64,000 bases of DNA from Beta vulgaris subsp. vulgaris (Eukaryota > Streptophyta > Magnoliopsida > Caryophyllales > Amaranthaceae), in the NCBI RefSeq assembly GCF_026745355.1, contig NC_079210.1:18756618-18820617 (forward strand). The letters run 5' to 3'. Both the position numbers and the translations under genes were made by a program. Below the pieces are notes generated by a model. That model had not been told where the DNA came from, did not search any database, and saw only the letters and a program-made list of their open reading frames with translations. Numbering within the stretch: position 1 is the first letter of the stretch; each line of letters starts with the position of its first letter. Shown here one piece after another: positions 12,082 through 23,358 of this stretch.

Positions 12082-12093
12082 GCTCTGATACCA
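12082..12093 (-). promoter_or_regulatory. Gypsy primer-binding site (initiator tRNA-Met)
   Basis: The minus strand reads TGGTATCAGAGC two bases after the 5' LTR end. This is the usual plant complement to the 3' end of initiator tRNA-Met, where minus-strand synthesis starts. Confidence 0.92.
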
Positions 12094-12095
12094 CT

Positions 12096-12691
12096 TGTTG
12101 TGGAACTTGTTGTTCCAGAGGGATATGGAGGTTTCTTGGTTAAAAGAAACGTTTATGGAATGTGTTTGAAGGTGTAGATGGATAGAATCTTGAAGGCAAC
12201 GACTTCAAGTCTGGAATAAAGGCAACGACTTTGATCCACTAGTCAAGCTAGTCTCTAAACTTTCTCTCAAGTATTCTTAGCAATACTCTCAAGGATTATT
12301 ATTTGATTGATCAACAACACCCAATACAATACTTATTATCATCTTTAATACAATACATGCGCTTTATATAGGATAAGCCATGTACTAACTACCGACTTAA
12401 CTACATTACAACCGACTTTAACAACCGCCTAAACTACTTAACAACTTAATAAAACATAAAAGAACCTTCTAGAGTAATTACATAACATACTACTACTCTA
12501 TACCCACCCAAGAAATATAAGCATTACTTGGCCCATGTCCAAGTGACAACCCAATTTCCAATATGTTGTAATCTCCCGTATCGCATTCTTCTTTAGCTAT
12601 CTGGACAGTGGTCAGCACTGTGTTTGGCACTGTCTTGTTACTAAACGCCTTACCACTTCTAGTAACACTTGGCGCCTCATGATCCGTATCA
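12096..12691 (-). repeat. Gypsy 5' LTR (right)
   Basis: This partners the LTR at 6724-7318. A CCTATATAAAGCGC TATA element on the minus strand near 12360-12375 sits at the same place as in the other LTR. It would drive transcription leftwards through gag-pol. Confidence 0.93.
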
Positions 12692-12872
12692 TCATAACCC
12701 TTATCTCGGAAAACATTTTTGATTGATTCTTGCGCCAAAAGTAGCATTTTTCCATGCTCAACATATTGCTCAAGTCCGAATGCGAAAAACAATAATGTCG
12801 GATTTTTCTTACCACTTGTCCCCTAACAGAAGCTGAAAAGTATTTTTGGCATATCTCTTAGCCAAAAAAAAT
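12692..12872. repeat. Satellite remnant between gypsy and SIRE copy 1
   Basis: About 180 bp of the same satellite ('cataacccttatctcgg', 'ccatgctcaacatattgctc', 'gtcggatttttcttacc'), a little over one monomer. It shows that the two elements inserted independently into neighbouring monomers. Confidence 0.9.
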
Positions 12873-14228
12873 TGTTGAACCCTAGTTTTGATAATGACAA
12901 AGAAACAAAGGAACAAACTAAGTAGTGAACTAATGAGTTATTTAAGTGTATGGTGTTTAAGGTATCAATGCAAGGAACTGGGAGAATACGAAGTCAATGA
13001 AGAAGTCAAGAGAGGATTTCAAAGGCTAAGTAAAGAAGTTTCTATGTTGATACTGGAGCAAGCATTGGATCAAGAAGAATAGAAGCTAGGCTTTTATTTT
13101 CTAGTTCCAATGTAAAAGGAACAAAGAAAGAATGGTAAGGAACAGTGGCAGTATATTTGAGAATGAGAGTTTGTTCCTTTGTAAGGAACAAACTAAGTGG
13201 CACTAACGAATATGTTAAAGGAACTGTTAATAAAAGGAACTAGACTTAGGCGTGAATATTAAACGGTTAAAAGATAATTGAGTAAGTCATGCCAAATTAT
13301 AGGAAATTAGTTATATCTAATTTCAAATGATAAAATCAGTTTTAAAAAGAAAATCTGTTTAGAAAAAGATTTTATTTTTCGGAAAATAAGAAAATAAATA
13401 TCCGGTTGTTAGAAAGATTTTTTTAAAAGATATTATTTTCTTAAAGATTAAAATTCAGTTTTAAAGATAAAAAGATTTTTATAAAACTGATTTTCGGATA
13501 AAGCTCAAGGAACTCCTATTACTTAGGATAATGGCTGAAAATATCCACGTTCATTTATAGTTCATGGGATCATGGGACATGATGTGAAAACGTGTTCCTT
13601 AGGGGAAGGAACATCATGGGTTAATGGACTTAAACATGTACTCTAAGTTTAATCCCACGTTCTTCATGATTAACACTATAAATATAGAAGTCTAGATAAG
13701 TTCCAAATTGTGTCTGACTAAGTAATTAAGTGAGTTTAACTATTAAGTGTCAGTGCCTTCATTCTCTCATAATAGCCATTTGTTCTTTGCCTTCTTACTC
13801 TAATTCCACTAAGCTTATTTCGATCAATTGTTTTTGGTTTTTGGGGTAAGGGAACTTTGAGTGAAGTTCTGTAAAGAGAGGCTTTGAGTGAAGCTTGTAT
13901 GTGTGAGAAAACTTCGAGTGAAGTTGAGAGGAACTGCTGTTAAGGGAACAGTGGCTCAGGAACTTGAGTTTAGGAACTCAAGGTGTGGCTCGAGTTAGAA
14001 TTAGGTTGTAACAAAGTTGTTTGGCCTAATTAGTGAAAGTGTTGAGTTTAAAATCCCTAGTGGTCGAGGTTGTTTCTTCTTGTTGGGCCCAAGAAGTTTT
14101 TCCTCGTAAAAATCCCTTGTGTTCCTTTAGCTTGTTTATTCGTTTAAGTTTTAATTTCCGCAAAAAGTTACGTTTATTTCTACACCTACAATTCACCCCC
14201 CTCTTGTAGTGTTCCTAGGGAAATAACA
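12873..14228 (+). repeat. SIRE copy 1 5' LTR
   Basis: It begins TGTTGAACCCTAG and ends GGAAATAACA. It matches 23359-24718 throughout. By eye there are some two dozen differences, mostly one- to few-base indels rather than substitutions. Confidence 0.95.
13677..13684 (+). promoter_or_regulatory. TATA box of SIRE LTR
   Basis: TATAAATA within 'cactataaatatagaag', repeated at the same place in the 3' LTR (near 24153) and on the minus strand of copy 2 (near 44410). Confidence 0.65.
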
Positions 14229-14230
14229 AT

Positions 14231-14242
14231 TGGTATCAGAGC
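14231..14242 (+). promoter_or_regulatory. SIRE primer-binding site (initiator tRNA-Met)
   Basis: TGGTATCAGAGC lies two bases after the LTR end, the standard plant copia site. Confidence 0.95.
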
Positions 14243-14293
14243 TAGAACTCACGTAAGATAGGAAACCCTATTGAGAAAAAGATCCAAGGAACA

Positions 14294-16116
14294 ATGAATA
14301 CCACCGAGAAACTTGAAGAAGGTTATTCCACTCAAAGGCCTCCTATGTTCAATGGGAAGTACTACAACTATTGGAAGAACCGCATGGAGATATTCATCAA
14401 GCTGAAAACTATCAGGTATGGAGAGTCATTGAAGTTGGTGATTTCGAAGTCACAACTACAAATGACAAAAATGAGGTAACTCTTAAACCCCTCTCTGATT
14501 ATGACAAATCTGATTTTGAAAAAATGGAAGTAAATGCCATGGCTATTAAATTATTGCATTGTGGACTTGGACCCCATGAACATAATAGGATCATGGGATG
14601 CAAATCCGCAAAGCAAATATGGATTTACTAGAAGTAACCCACGAAGGAACTAATGAAGTTAAAAGATCGAAAATTGATTTACTTATGAATCAATATGAAC
14701 TGTTCTGCATGAAATCCAAAGAAAGCATCCGAGACATGTTTACTCGTTTTACTAACATTATAAATGAGTTGGCTTCTCTTGGAAAGTTTATTTCATCTGA
14801 GGAACAGGTTCGAAAGGTTCTTAGGAGTCTTCCTAAGGACAGATGGATGGCTAAAGTCACGCTCTTCAAGAAACAAAAGACTTCACTAAGTTCAACTTAG
14901 AACAGCTGGCAGGGTCACTTATGACTCATGAGCTTCACCTTGATACTGAATATGGTGAAAGCTCCAAATCAAAATCAATTGCTCTCAAAGCAGATGATGA
15001 AGATGATTCGGACTCGAAGAAGAAGAAGCAGCCCTCATGGTTCGAAAATTTCGAAAGATGTACAGGAACATGAAGAATGGAAACTTCAAAGGTAAAACTA
15101 AGAAATTTTCTAACAAAGCTGCTTGTCATAAATGTGGAAGTACAGATCACTTCATCAAGGAATGTCCTCTTTGGGAAAATGACAAAACCAAAGAAAGGAA
15201 CAAGGAACGCTTTGCTGAAAGGAACAAAGAATCAAAAGCACCTTTCTCTAAGGCAAATGTGCGCAAAGCTATGATAGCTGCTTGGGGAGATTCAGAGACG
15301 GAAGAAGAAGAGGAACAACCAACTGAAGAAACAGCAAACCTTTGCCTCATGGCAAACACTGACGAAAAAGAAGATGAAGAAAAATTGAGGTAAGTCAACA
15401 TGGACTTGAGTCAGAACTAGATGGTAAAACTAGGCCTGAAATATATGATCTTCTTTATGATGCAATTCTTGAATGTAGAGATGAACGTGAAAAACGTGAA
15501 CAAACGGAACAAGCCTTACAAGTTTGCAAGGAACACATAGAATGGCTTAAGAAAATGAGAACAGATGTTGAAACAAGATTCTTTGATTTATTTGATAAAA
15601 ACTAAAAATCAAAGAATTTATGAAGTTTGAAAAATGAAAATTATCTAATTAATTTAGAGATTTCACACTTGAAGGAATTTGTCCCTGTTCTGAGTTCCTT
15701 TGATATAAGATCAACCCCTTTGAAAGGATACAGATCTGAGATTGAAAAATAAATAAAGAGAAAATATTTTAAAGGAACAGATCTGTAATCTTAAAAAGGA
15801 ACTGGTTGTCGCAAGGAACAGAGGCAAAATCATGAAAGTTCCTAAGTGGATTGAGAAACCACAGACCAAAAAGAAGGAAGGTCTTGGTTTTGAAAACTAC
15901 AAGAAAAGGAACAAGACAAAGAAATATGTTGATCTACCTAGTGACAAATTTTGTATGTATTGTGGCAAGGTAGGTCATTACATAAATCAATGTCAATTAA
16001 AATCTGAAATGATTGGGAAAAACTTGACAATAAGTAAGAAAAAATGGGTTGTCAAAACAAATCCTAGTCAAGAACAGGAACCCACGAAAGATGGGGTTCC
16101 TTCAACTAACAACTAG
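14294..16116 (+). pseudogene. SIRE copy 1 gag (UBN2-type) with two zinc knuckles
   Basis: The ATG at 14294 follows the leader. The product begins MNTTEKLEEGYSTQRPPMFNG and has the copia gag signature 'YNYWKNRM'. The gag continues over three frames (14294-14479, 14371-14631, 14598-14900) because of small shifts. A first CCHC knuckle (CHKCGSTDHFIKEC) lies near 15118-15170. An acidic stretch and a coiled-coil-like Glu/Lys-rich region (15400-15600) follow, then a second CCHC knuckle (CMYCGKVGHYINQC) near 15950-15995. The protein would coat and package element RNA. The region leads directly into the protease. Confidence 0.85.
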
Positions 16117-16180
16117 TTGATTTTTGCAGGTTGGAGTGAGGGGGAACAACACATGGTATCTTGATAGTGGTTGTTCTAAG

Positions 16181-17229
16181 TAGGGGTGTAAGTTCGGTTT
16201 TTGGTTTGGTTTTAGGTCAAAACCAAACCAAACCGAAATAAATTCGGTTTTGAAATTTCAAAACCAAATCCAAACCGAAATCGACAATCAAAACCAAATG
16301 ACAAACCAAAATATGAAACCAAAAACCAAACCAAACCAAACCAAACCGAATTTTTTTTATCTTTCAAAATCCAAACCAAACCAAACCAAACCAAACCAAA
16401 CCAAACCAAACACAATACAATTAGTCACTGACATTTACAGTTTTACACTACTAAATTACTAATAAGTAATAACAATTACTGTTTTCTCTAGTTAAAATTC
16501 GTAGCAACACTATTTTCGTATGTTAAATATTGTTAATATTAAGAAATACCAAATTAATATTAAAAAAAAGAAACACAAAAAAATACAGACAAAATTCGTA
16601 TGTTAAGTGACAATAATTTGGTATTTTCATAACTAAATTAAAAAAAATAAACACAAACAAAAAAACAGAGATCAATGACAATATATTCATATTTTCTATT
16701 TTTCGAAACTAATATTTAAAAAAATACAAAAAAAAACAGAGATTAACTAATAATAATAAAAATAAACAAAAAAAAATACCTGATCTGAAAGAGGAAATGG
16801 CGTGCGCAACCTCTTCAACTCTGTCGCGTGCGGCGTGCCGGCGTGCCGCTGCCGCTGCCGCGTGGGGATTAGGGTTTACGTCGCACGGCGCAGCAGTCAC
16901 CAGTTAGGGAGAGGAGAGGAGAGGAGAGGAGAAGAGAGGAGGAATTAGGGTTTACTCTTTACTGGTTTAGTTTAGGTCTTTAGGAGGTTAGTAGTTTAGG
17001 ATTCAAAAGACATTAAGTGGGCTGGGACGCTGGGCGTGGGCGTTGGTCCAGTTTTTTTAGTTCGGTTTTTTCGGTTTTTCAAAACCAAAACCGATCCAAA
17101 CCGAAAAACCGAAATTTTTTATTTTTAAAATCCAAACCAAACCGAATTTCAAAAAAAACCAAACCAAATTACTAATTCGGTTTGGTTTGGTTTGGTTTTC
17201 GGTTTTTAACCAAATAACTTACACCCCTA
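16181..17229. mobile_element. Non-autonomous hAT-type element (1,049 bp)
   Basis: Perfect 14-bp terminal inverted repeats TAGGGGTGTAAGTT are flanked by perfect 8-bp direct repeats GTTCTAAG (16173-16180 and 17230-17237). An 8-bp duplication and a TAGGGGTG terminus are hAT hallmarks. Both ends are packed with short AACCAAACCG-type subterminal repeats in opposite orientations. SIRE copy 2 has the same site without the insert. No transposase domain is present, so movement would need enzyme from elsewhere. Confidence 0.92.
16785..16940 (-). other. GC-rich exon-like segment inside hAT element
   Basis: A GC-rich island in an otherwise AT-rich element. On the minus strand it begins with (GAGAG)-type repeats reverse-complemented as CTCTC, then an ATG near 16900, an Ala/Arg/His-rich open stretch and CAG|GTATTT, a fair splice donor. 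It looks like the first exon and leader of a gene, either the parental hAT transposase or a captured host gene. I cannot assign it. Confidence 0.4.
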
Positions 17230-17290
17230 GTTCTAAGCACATGACAGGAGACAAAACTAAGTTTCTCTCACTCACAACCTATAAAGGTGG

Positions 17291-18550
17291 AAGTGTAACA
17301 TTTGGTGATAATAAGAAAGGTAACATAGTTGCTATGGGTAAGGTCGGTAAGTCACTATTACACTCCATTGAAAATGTATTTTTAGTTGAAGGTCTAAAAC
17401 ATAATCTATTAAGCATTTCTCAATTCTGTGACAAAGGAAATACTATAAAATTTGATAAAGAAAAATGCTTGATCATCAACATTAAAACTAAGAAGGTTAT
17501 CTTGGAAGGAACAAGGAAAGGGAACACATACATTGTGGATCTAGACCTTGTTCCTCAAATCAATTTAACTTATCTTAGTGTTATTGAAGATGATTCACTT
17601 CTCTGGCACAAGCGTCTAGGAATACATGCTAGCTTTTCATTACTTGAGAAACTTAGATCAAAAGATCTCGTTTTAGGATTACCATCCATAAAATTTCATA
17701 ATGATCAAGTTTGTGATGCATGTGCACGAGGTAAGCAAGTAAGATCCTCTTTCAAATCTAAAACGATTGTAAGTACCACTAAACCATTAGAACTAATTCA
17801 TATGGACTTATTTGGACCCATGAGAATTCAAAGTAGAAGTGGAAAGAGGTATGTACTTGTAATTGTTGATGACTACTCTAGGTACACTTGGGTTATTTTT
17901 CTCACTAGTAAAGATGAAACTTATGATGAGTTCCTTGTCTTTGCTAAAAGAGTTCAAAACCTAAGTGGACATAAAATAATACACATTAGATCAGATCATG
18001 GCAAGGAATTCGAAAATTATAAATTTGATAACTTAAGCAGAGATAATGGCCTAGATCATAATTTTTCTGCCCCTAGAACACCACAACAAAATGGTGTTGT
18101 AGAAAGGAAAAATAGAACTTTGGAGGAAATGTCTAGAACCATGTTAATTGCTAGTGAACTTCCAAGGAACTTTTGGGCTGAAGCTGTTAATACTGCTTGT
18201 CACATAATTAATCGTGCCATGATGAGACCTATCATTAATAAAACTCCTTATGAACTTTATTTTGGAAAGAAACCAAATATCACTTATTTTAGAACATTTG
18301 GTGCAAATGTTATGTGCATAATAATGGAAAAGATAATCTTGGAAAATTTGATGCAAGGAGTGATGAAGCAACATTTTTAGGATACTCCTCACATAGTAAA
18401 GCTTATAGAGTATATAACAAAAGAACTATGTGTGTTGAAGAAAGCATTCATGTAATCTTTGATGAATCTGACAAATATAATCCAAGTATACAGGTTGATG
18501 ACTATGAGATAGGGTTAGCACAACCAAGTACAAGGAACGCAGATTCATAA
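17291..18550 (+). pseudogene. SIRE copy 1 integrase
   Basis: The frame 17187-18380 covers the protease remainder and the GAG-pre-integrase zinc region (WHKRLG, then CDACARGKQ). The integrase core has Asp in HMDLFGPM, Asp in IRSDHGKEFE and Glu in NGVVERKNRTLEEM (DDE). The frame breaks near 18330 and continues at 18314-18550 (GKFDARSDEATFLGYSSHSKAYRVYN), the usual copia integrase C-terminal part. It joins cDNA to host DNA. The first residues of the long open frame come from the hAT insert and are not native. Confidence 0.92.
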
Positions 18551-18559
18551 TAAGAAGAA

Positions 18560-19030
18560 GTGAAAGAGGAAAGGAACGAGGAATTTGAAAATAATGACAT
18601 CAATGATGTTCCTGTTCCTCAAGGAGGAGAAGATGCTCCTGTTCCTCTAAATGAAGGAACTGAGTCCACGAGGCTAACAGAGGAACAACTGAGCAGAGTT
18701 CCTCATCTACTCAAGGAACTCATGAGGAACAACATGTTCCTATAAGAGAGTTTCAACCAAAACCTTGGAGATTACAAAAAGTCACATCCTATGGAACTCA
18801 TAATCAGCGACATATCCAAAGGTACGCAAACTAGATCTCAGTTAAGGAACTTTTGTGCATTTCATGCGTTCCTATCAATGATGGAACCAAGAAATCATGA
18901 AGAAGCCTTAACTGACTCTGATTGGATTACTGCAATGCAAGCTGAATTAAATGAGTTTGAAAGAAACAAGGTATGGCATCTAGTTCCTCATCTAAACAAC
19001 AAAAGTAATTGGCTTAAAATGGGTGTTTAG
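18560..19030 (+). pseudogene. SIRE copy 1 integrase-RT linker
   Basis: Two short frames (18560-18745 and 18791-19030) encode a Glu/Asn/Pro-rich linker rich in 'VPVPQ' and 'APVPL' motifs. The start of the RT region follows (MMEPRNHEEALTDSDWITAMQAELNEFERNKVW). The break between the frames is a small shift. Confidence 0.75.
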
Positions 19031-19609
19031 AAACAAACTAGATGAATATGGAACCATTGTAAGAAACAAAGCTAGACTTGTAGTAAAAGGTTATAATCAA
19101 CAAGAAGGAATTGATTATGAAGAAACCTTTGCTCCTGTAGCTAGATTAGAAGCCATTAGAATTTTAATTGCATTTGCTGCTTACATGGGATTTAAATTAT
19201 ATCAAATGGATGTTAAGTGTGCATTTTTAAATGGCTATCTAAACGAAGATGTATATGTTGAACAACCCCCTGGTTTGAAAATAATAATCTCCCAAATCAT
19301 GTCTACAAGCTTGATAAAGCTCTTTATGGGTTAAAACAAGCACCTAGATCATGGTATGAGAGATTATCAAAGTTCCTTTTAGAAAACAATTTTAAAAGAG
19401 GAAAGGTTGATAAAACCTTGTTCCTAAAATCTAAAGGAACTGATATTTTGCTTGTTCAAATATATGTTGATGACATCATATTCGGAGCTACTAATGAAAC
19501 ATTGTGCAAAGAATTCTCAAGTCTCATGAGCAATGAATTTGAAATGAGTATGATGGGTGAGTTAAATTTCTTTCTTGGACTACAAATCAAACAAACTGAA
19601 AAGGTATAA
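19023..19609 (+). pseudogene. SIRE copy 1 reverse transcriptase
   Basis: RVT_2-type [62 protein letters not shown] (first catalytic Asp), and IYVDDIIFG (catalytic YVDD) near 19463-19475. Frames 19023-19334 and 19418-19609 are separated by a shift in the palm. It copies the element RNA into DNA. Confidence 0.92.
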
Positions 19610-20390
19610 TTGTTCACCAACAAAATACATAAAGGAACTATTAAAGAAATATGGCCTCGAAAATTCAAAGATAAATCACACTCCTATGGGAACTTCAACT
19701 AGATTAGATGAAGACTCCATAGGAACAAGTGTTGATCAAACAAAATATAGAGGAATGATTGGTTCACTTTTGTATCTAACTGCTAGTCGTCCAGACATAG
19801 CTTTCAGTGTTGGTTTGTGTGCTAGATTTCAAGCAAATCCAAAGGAGTCTCACCTCACTGCTGTGAAGAGAATTCTTAGATATCTTAAAGGAACAGATGA
19901 TCTTGGACTCTACTATCCAAGAAGTGATACATTCGAACTAAAAGGATATGCAGATGCAGATTATGCTGGAGATCTTGTAAATAGGAAAAGCACCTCAGGT
20001 ATGGCACAATTCCTTGGTCATAGTTTAGTTTCTTGGAGTACCAAGAAACAAAACACAGTTGCTTTATCCACTGCTGAAGCAGAATATGTAGCAGCTGCTG
20101 CATGTTGCTCTCAAATGCTTTGGATAAAACAACAACTTAGTGACTATGGAATAAACTTTGAATGTGTTCCTATTTATTGTGACAATACAAGTGCTATTAG
20201 TATATCTAAAGATCCAGTGCATCATTCTAGAGTAAAGCATATACATATCAGACATCACTTTTTAAGAGAAAATGTTGAAAAAGGTTTGATTAAACTTGAG
20301 TTTTGTCAAACTGATTATCAGATTGCTGATATTCTAACTAAGCCTTTGCAAAGAGATAGATATGAAAAATTAAGGCTTGAGTTAGGTTAA
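19575..20390 (+). pseudogene. SIRE copy 1 RT thumb and RNase H
   Basis: A 271-codon frame covers the RT end (LLYLTASRPDIAFSVGL) and a copia RNase H: DADYAGDLVNRKSTSG, STAEAEYVAAAACC, and YCDNTSAISI with the metal-binding Asp/Glu residues. It ends ILTKPLQRDRYEKLRLELG and a stop, the usual end of copia pol. A separate ORF region follows after about 560 bp. Confidence 0.93.
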
Positions 20391-20954
20391 TAAAAATTAA
20401 GTGATTGTTCCTATGTCATTCCCCCCCATGTTTGAATCAATTTGAGTGACTTTGTGTGCTAAAAATAATTGTGTTTAATTGCCTAAGACCATTGCAAATT
20501 GGAATGTTGCAAAACATAAACATGAATTCAAAGAAATTAAACAACTCACAAATGTCACATAATACTCCCCTTACTGTTCCTAAGGTCAAGAAACATGCAT
20601 GATATGAAGGACATTGATATGTAGCATTAGTTGTTCCTATAGCACAAGTTCCTTAGCATTTATTTTCTTTAAAAATTAAAATTCATAAAAATCCGAAAAA
20701 TCCGAAAAATCCCAAAAATAAGGGGAACCAGTTTAATTAAATCTTGGTTCTTATTATCTTTTCGTTTTCTTCTTTATTTTTATTTTTATTTTTGCTTTAT
20801 TTCTTTCCCGCGTGTAATAATTACTATTACATGCAAAACTTCCTTCTTCAATTCATCTAAGAAACCGTGTTCCTCTCAACTCTTCATCTTCACCATACCG
20901 AAACCTCATCACACCCTTTGATACTCCATAAAAACCTCCAAACCTTCACAAATC

Positions 20955-22798
20955 ATGGCAAAAACTTCAAGAAACTCTCCTTTTCCAACATCAAAAAAAC
21001 CGACACTTCAAAAATGGAAATTTCTTCATCTCCAACAAAACCCTTGAAACCGACATAATTCAAGAAAACCCCATAGAGGAACAACAATTAGAATCTCCTA
21101 GAAGGAGTATGCGTAGAAGAAAATTAATTGGGGAAGACGATGATGAAGAAGAAACCCCGGAAAATCTCAGGGGGAAGAAGAAGAAATCACACCTGTTCCT
21201 TCCAAAGGAACTGTTTCTTCGTCTTCCAAGAAACGGGTCGAACGAAGTGAATCTAGGTATGTTTTGGGTTTTTGCGTCGATTTAGAATGGGCAATAAATT
21301 GAATTTCAGAATTAACCTCCATTCTAAAGGAACAAGGCATGGAATTCTTGTTTGAATTCGCCTTTAATAATGCTCTTGTTCCTCTAGCTATGGATGATTT
21401 GTGCAAATTTTGTTAATACTAATGGAACTTGCACAACTGAGTTAGAGGAAAGAAAATAAGGTTTAATCAAGCCACTTTAGCAAAGTATGGGAAGTTCCTT
21501 GCAAAGGAACTGATTTGTATTTTAAACGGAAAGGAACTGTTTCCTTTCCGAATTTTCCTCAAGACAAAATCTTAGAATATTTTGGAGGAACAGCTGGCCA
21601 AAACAAACTTAACCATAACCTACTCTCTCCCCTTCACAAAGTGCTATTAATTAGTTTGGAGAGCACTCATTCCTCGAACTGAAAAGAGGAATGAAGTGGT
21701 TCTCATGGATATGTGTTACATGTTTTGCTTGGACCACCATATACAAATCAACTTCCCTTCCCTCTTCATTCAACATTTAATCCACTGTATTGAGAAAATT
21801 GTGTATTGGGTACGGTGCCTTGATAACTTTTACTTCATCACTTTGAAGTAAGACTTACTGGTTGGACCACATAGGAGTCAAACAAGGGAACATCTTGAAT
21901 GAGAAGACCCTAAATGGACTTGCGTTGTCTGTCCAAGAAGGTGTTCTCATTCAAGGAAGAATGGCTTCCAGTTCCTCAGGAAAAAGAAAACTCCCAACTT
22001 GACTTAGAAGAAGATAAGAATAATCTTGGATGAACCTGTTCCTAACCGGAGGAACCGAAACCTAAGAGGCGCAAACACATTGCCATAAGCCTAAACCCTC
22101 TGTTCCTCGAGAGTGAGAAGAGCACTCGTGAAAAATTGCTCCATGTTCCTGTTCCTTCCAACGAGGACTCTCCTTTAGTCCTTTCGGATAATGAGGAACA
22201 GGACCCTCACTCTCAAGGAACCTACTCCACCACCATCTCCAAACTCTCTGTTCCTTTCACAAAATACCCTCCATTTCACCTTCTCCTTCTCTGTTCCTTC
22301 CAGTTTTGAGCAGTTGAAGGATGAAATAAAAGGCCAAATCCTTTTGCTTCCACCTCCACAACACTTCCACCCACACCACCATTCTTCCTCCCATTTATCA
22401 CCCTTCACCTTCTGTTTCCATTCCTGGAACAGATGAGCCTTCCACTCAAACCCCTCCAGTTCCTTCACAAAATCCCCATCTGCCTCATGTTCCAAAGGTA
22501 AGGAACAGGAAACTCCGGATGATCTAACTGGGTTAATGAAGTTTGCCTTCCTGCACAACATATGATAAAATTTTACAATCATCTTCATTGGACTTTGGAT
22601 GCCAAAACTGATACTATGATAAGTCTTATGAAGAGCTTGAGTGATACGTGGTTGCGCAGCAAAAGAAGATGGACTCTATGGCTCGTACCTTGGAGGAGCT
22701 GAAGGAACATGGACTCAATCATGGGGTGGTGATGAAAAATTGGAGGATGTGGTTGAAGAAGAAGTTGTAGAGGAACACCATTCCCCTTCCCTTTATTA
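20955..22798 (+). pseudogene. SIRE copy 1 extra ORF after pol (env-like position), badly broken
   Basis: This region aligns along its length with 45559-47326 of copy 2 in opposite orientation, where longer frames survive. Recognisable parts are an N-terminal Ser/Pro/Lys-rich stretch, a run of Arg and acidic residues near 21100-21170, the globular part near 21290-21700, a Pro-rich part near 22190-22440 and a C-terminal coiled-coil-like part near 22600-22790. No frame spans more than a fraction, because many one-base indels intervene. SIRE elements often carry an envelope-like ORF here; I see no signal peptide or membrane segment, so 'env-like' describes position only. Confidence 0.75.
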
Positions 22799-23182
22799 GT
22801 TTTTTTGTTGTTGTTTTGTTGTTCCTGTTTCTTATCAAGGAACACAACTTTTGTTTTCCTTTTTCTTTTCTTTCTTTGTTTTGTTATGGAACAAGTGCTA
22901 TATAATCAATGACTTTTGCTATATTGTCTATGTTTCTAAATGTTTGCATAATTTCTTCCTTGGAATGGCTAGTATTATGTGATTGATGTTTGAGCAAGTT
23001 TACTCTTTGATTTTCTAACTTAACCACAATGGTGCTTGTATATTGGTCTTAAGGTGTTAAATCAATTCATCAATTCATGCAGAGTCTATTCTTTTTGAGG
23101 ATGACAAAGGGGGAAAAGGATTTAAGGAACAAACTGTACATAAAAAATGAAAGTTAAAAAAAATGAAAGAAAAATAAAAAAT

Positions 23183-23240
23183 AGGTTAAGGTAAATGAAA
23201 AATCAAAAATAGGTTAAGGTAAATGAAAAATCAAAATTCC
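23183..23240 (+). repeat. 28-bp minisatellite, two copies
   Basis: AGGTTAAGGTAAATGAAAAA repeats at 23183 and 23211, 28 bp apart. The same array in SIRE copy 2 (45098-45225) has about five copies. Confidence 0.85.
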
Positions 23241-23344
23241 GTTACATAATTGTGTTTTATTTTTCATTTTCTTCTTTATGTTTTTATTATCATTCACTTA
23301 TATTATTTGTTATTTTCCTTAGTTTGTACCTTTGTTGTCATCAT

Positions 23345-23358
23345 CAAAAAGGGGGAAA
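23345..23358 (+). promoter_or_regulatory. SIRE copy 1 polypurine tract
   Basis: AAAAAGGGGGAAA immediately precedes the 3' LTR, as expected for plus-strand priming. Confidence 0.9.

Larger units (their letters stand above)
6724..12691 (-). mobile_element. Ty3/gypsy LTR retrotransposon, chromovirus/CRM-like
   Basis: A full-length element: 3' LTR 6724-7318, polypurine tract next to it, integrase, RNase H, reverse transcriptase, protease and gag read right to left, primer site 12082-12093, and 5' LTR 12096-12691. Protease-RT-RNase H-integrase order defines Ty3/gypsy. The satellite word CATAA lies at both borders (6718-6722 and 12693-12697), one base outside the TG...CA ends, and is the probable target duplication. 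The two LTRs differ at roughly 25-30 positions by eye in about 595 bp, mostly substitutions, so the insertion is not recent. In-frame stops and frameshifts make it non-autonomous. The CRM-like label rests on remembered family resemblance of the RT and integrase and on the lack of a recognisable chromodomain; it is an inference. Confidence 0.93.
16117..17290 (+). pseudogene. SIRE copy 1 protease, split by hAT insertion
   Basis: The active-site segment TWYLDSGCSK ends at 16180, with the catalytic Asp codon at 16163-16165. The continuation HMTGDKTKF begins only at about 17238. The 1,049-bp element plus an 8-bp target duplication lies between. Both halves are otherwise recognisable as copia protease. 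The polyprotein cannot be read through the insert. Confidence 0.9.

Noticed and set aside
12082..12093. Possible tRNA-related gene fragment (TGGTATCAGAGC here and at 14231)
   Set aside because: Only 12 bases beside LTR ends; these are primer-binding sites.
16212..16462. Open frames encoding repetitive 'FGLVWFGLVW' or 'KPNQTKPNQ' protein
   Set aside because: Simple translation of the AACCAAACCA subterminal repeats of the hAT element.
22175..22588. 137-codon minus-strand frame
   Set aside because: Antisense to the degenerate extra ORF of SIRE copy 1; no recognisable domain.
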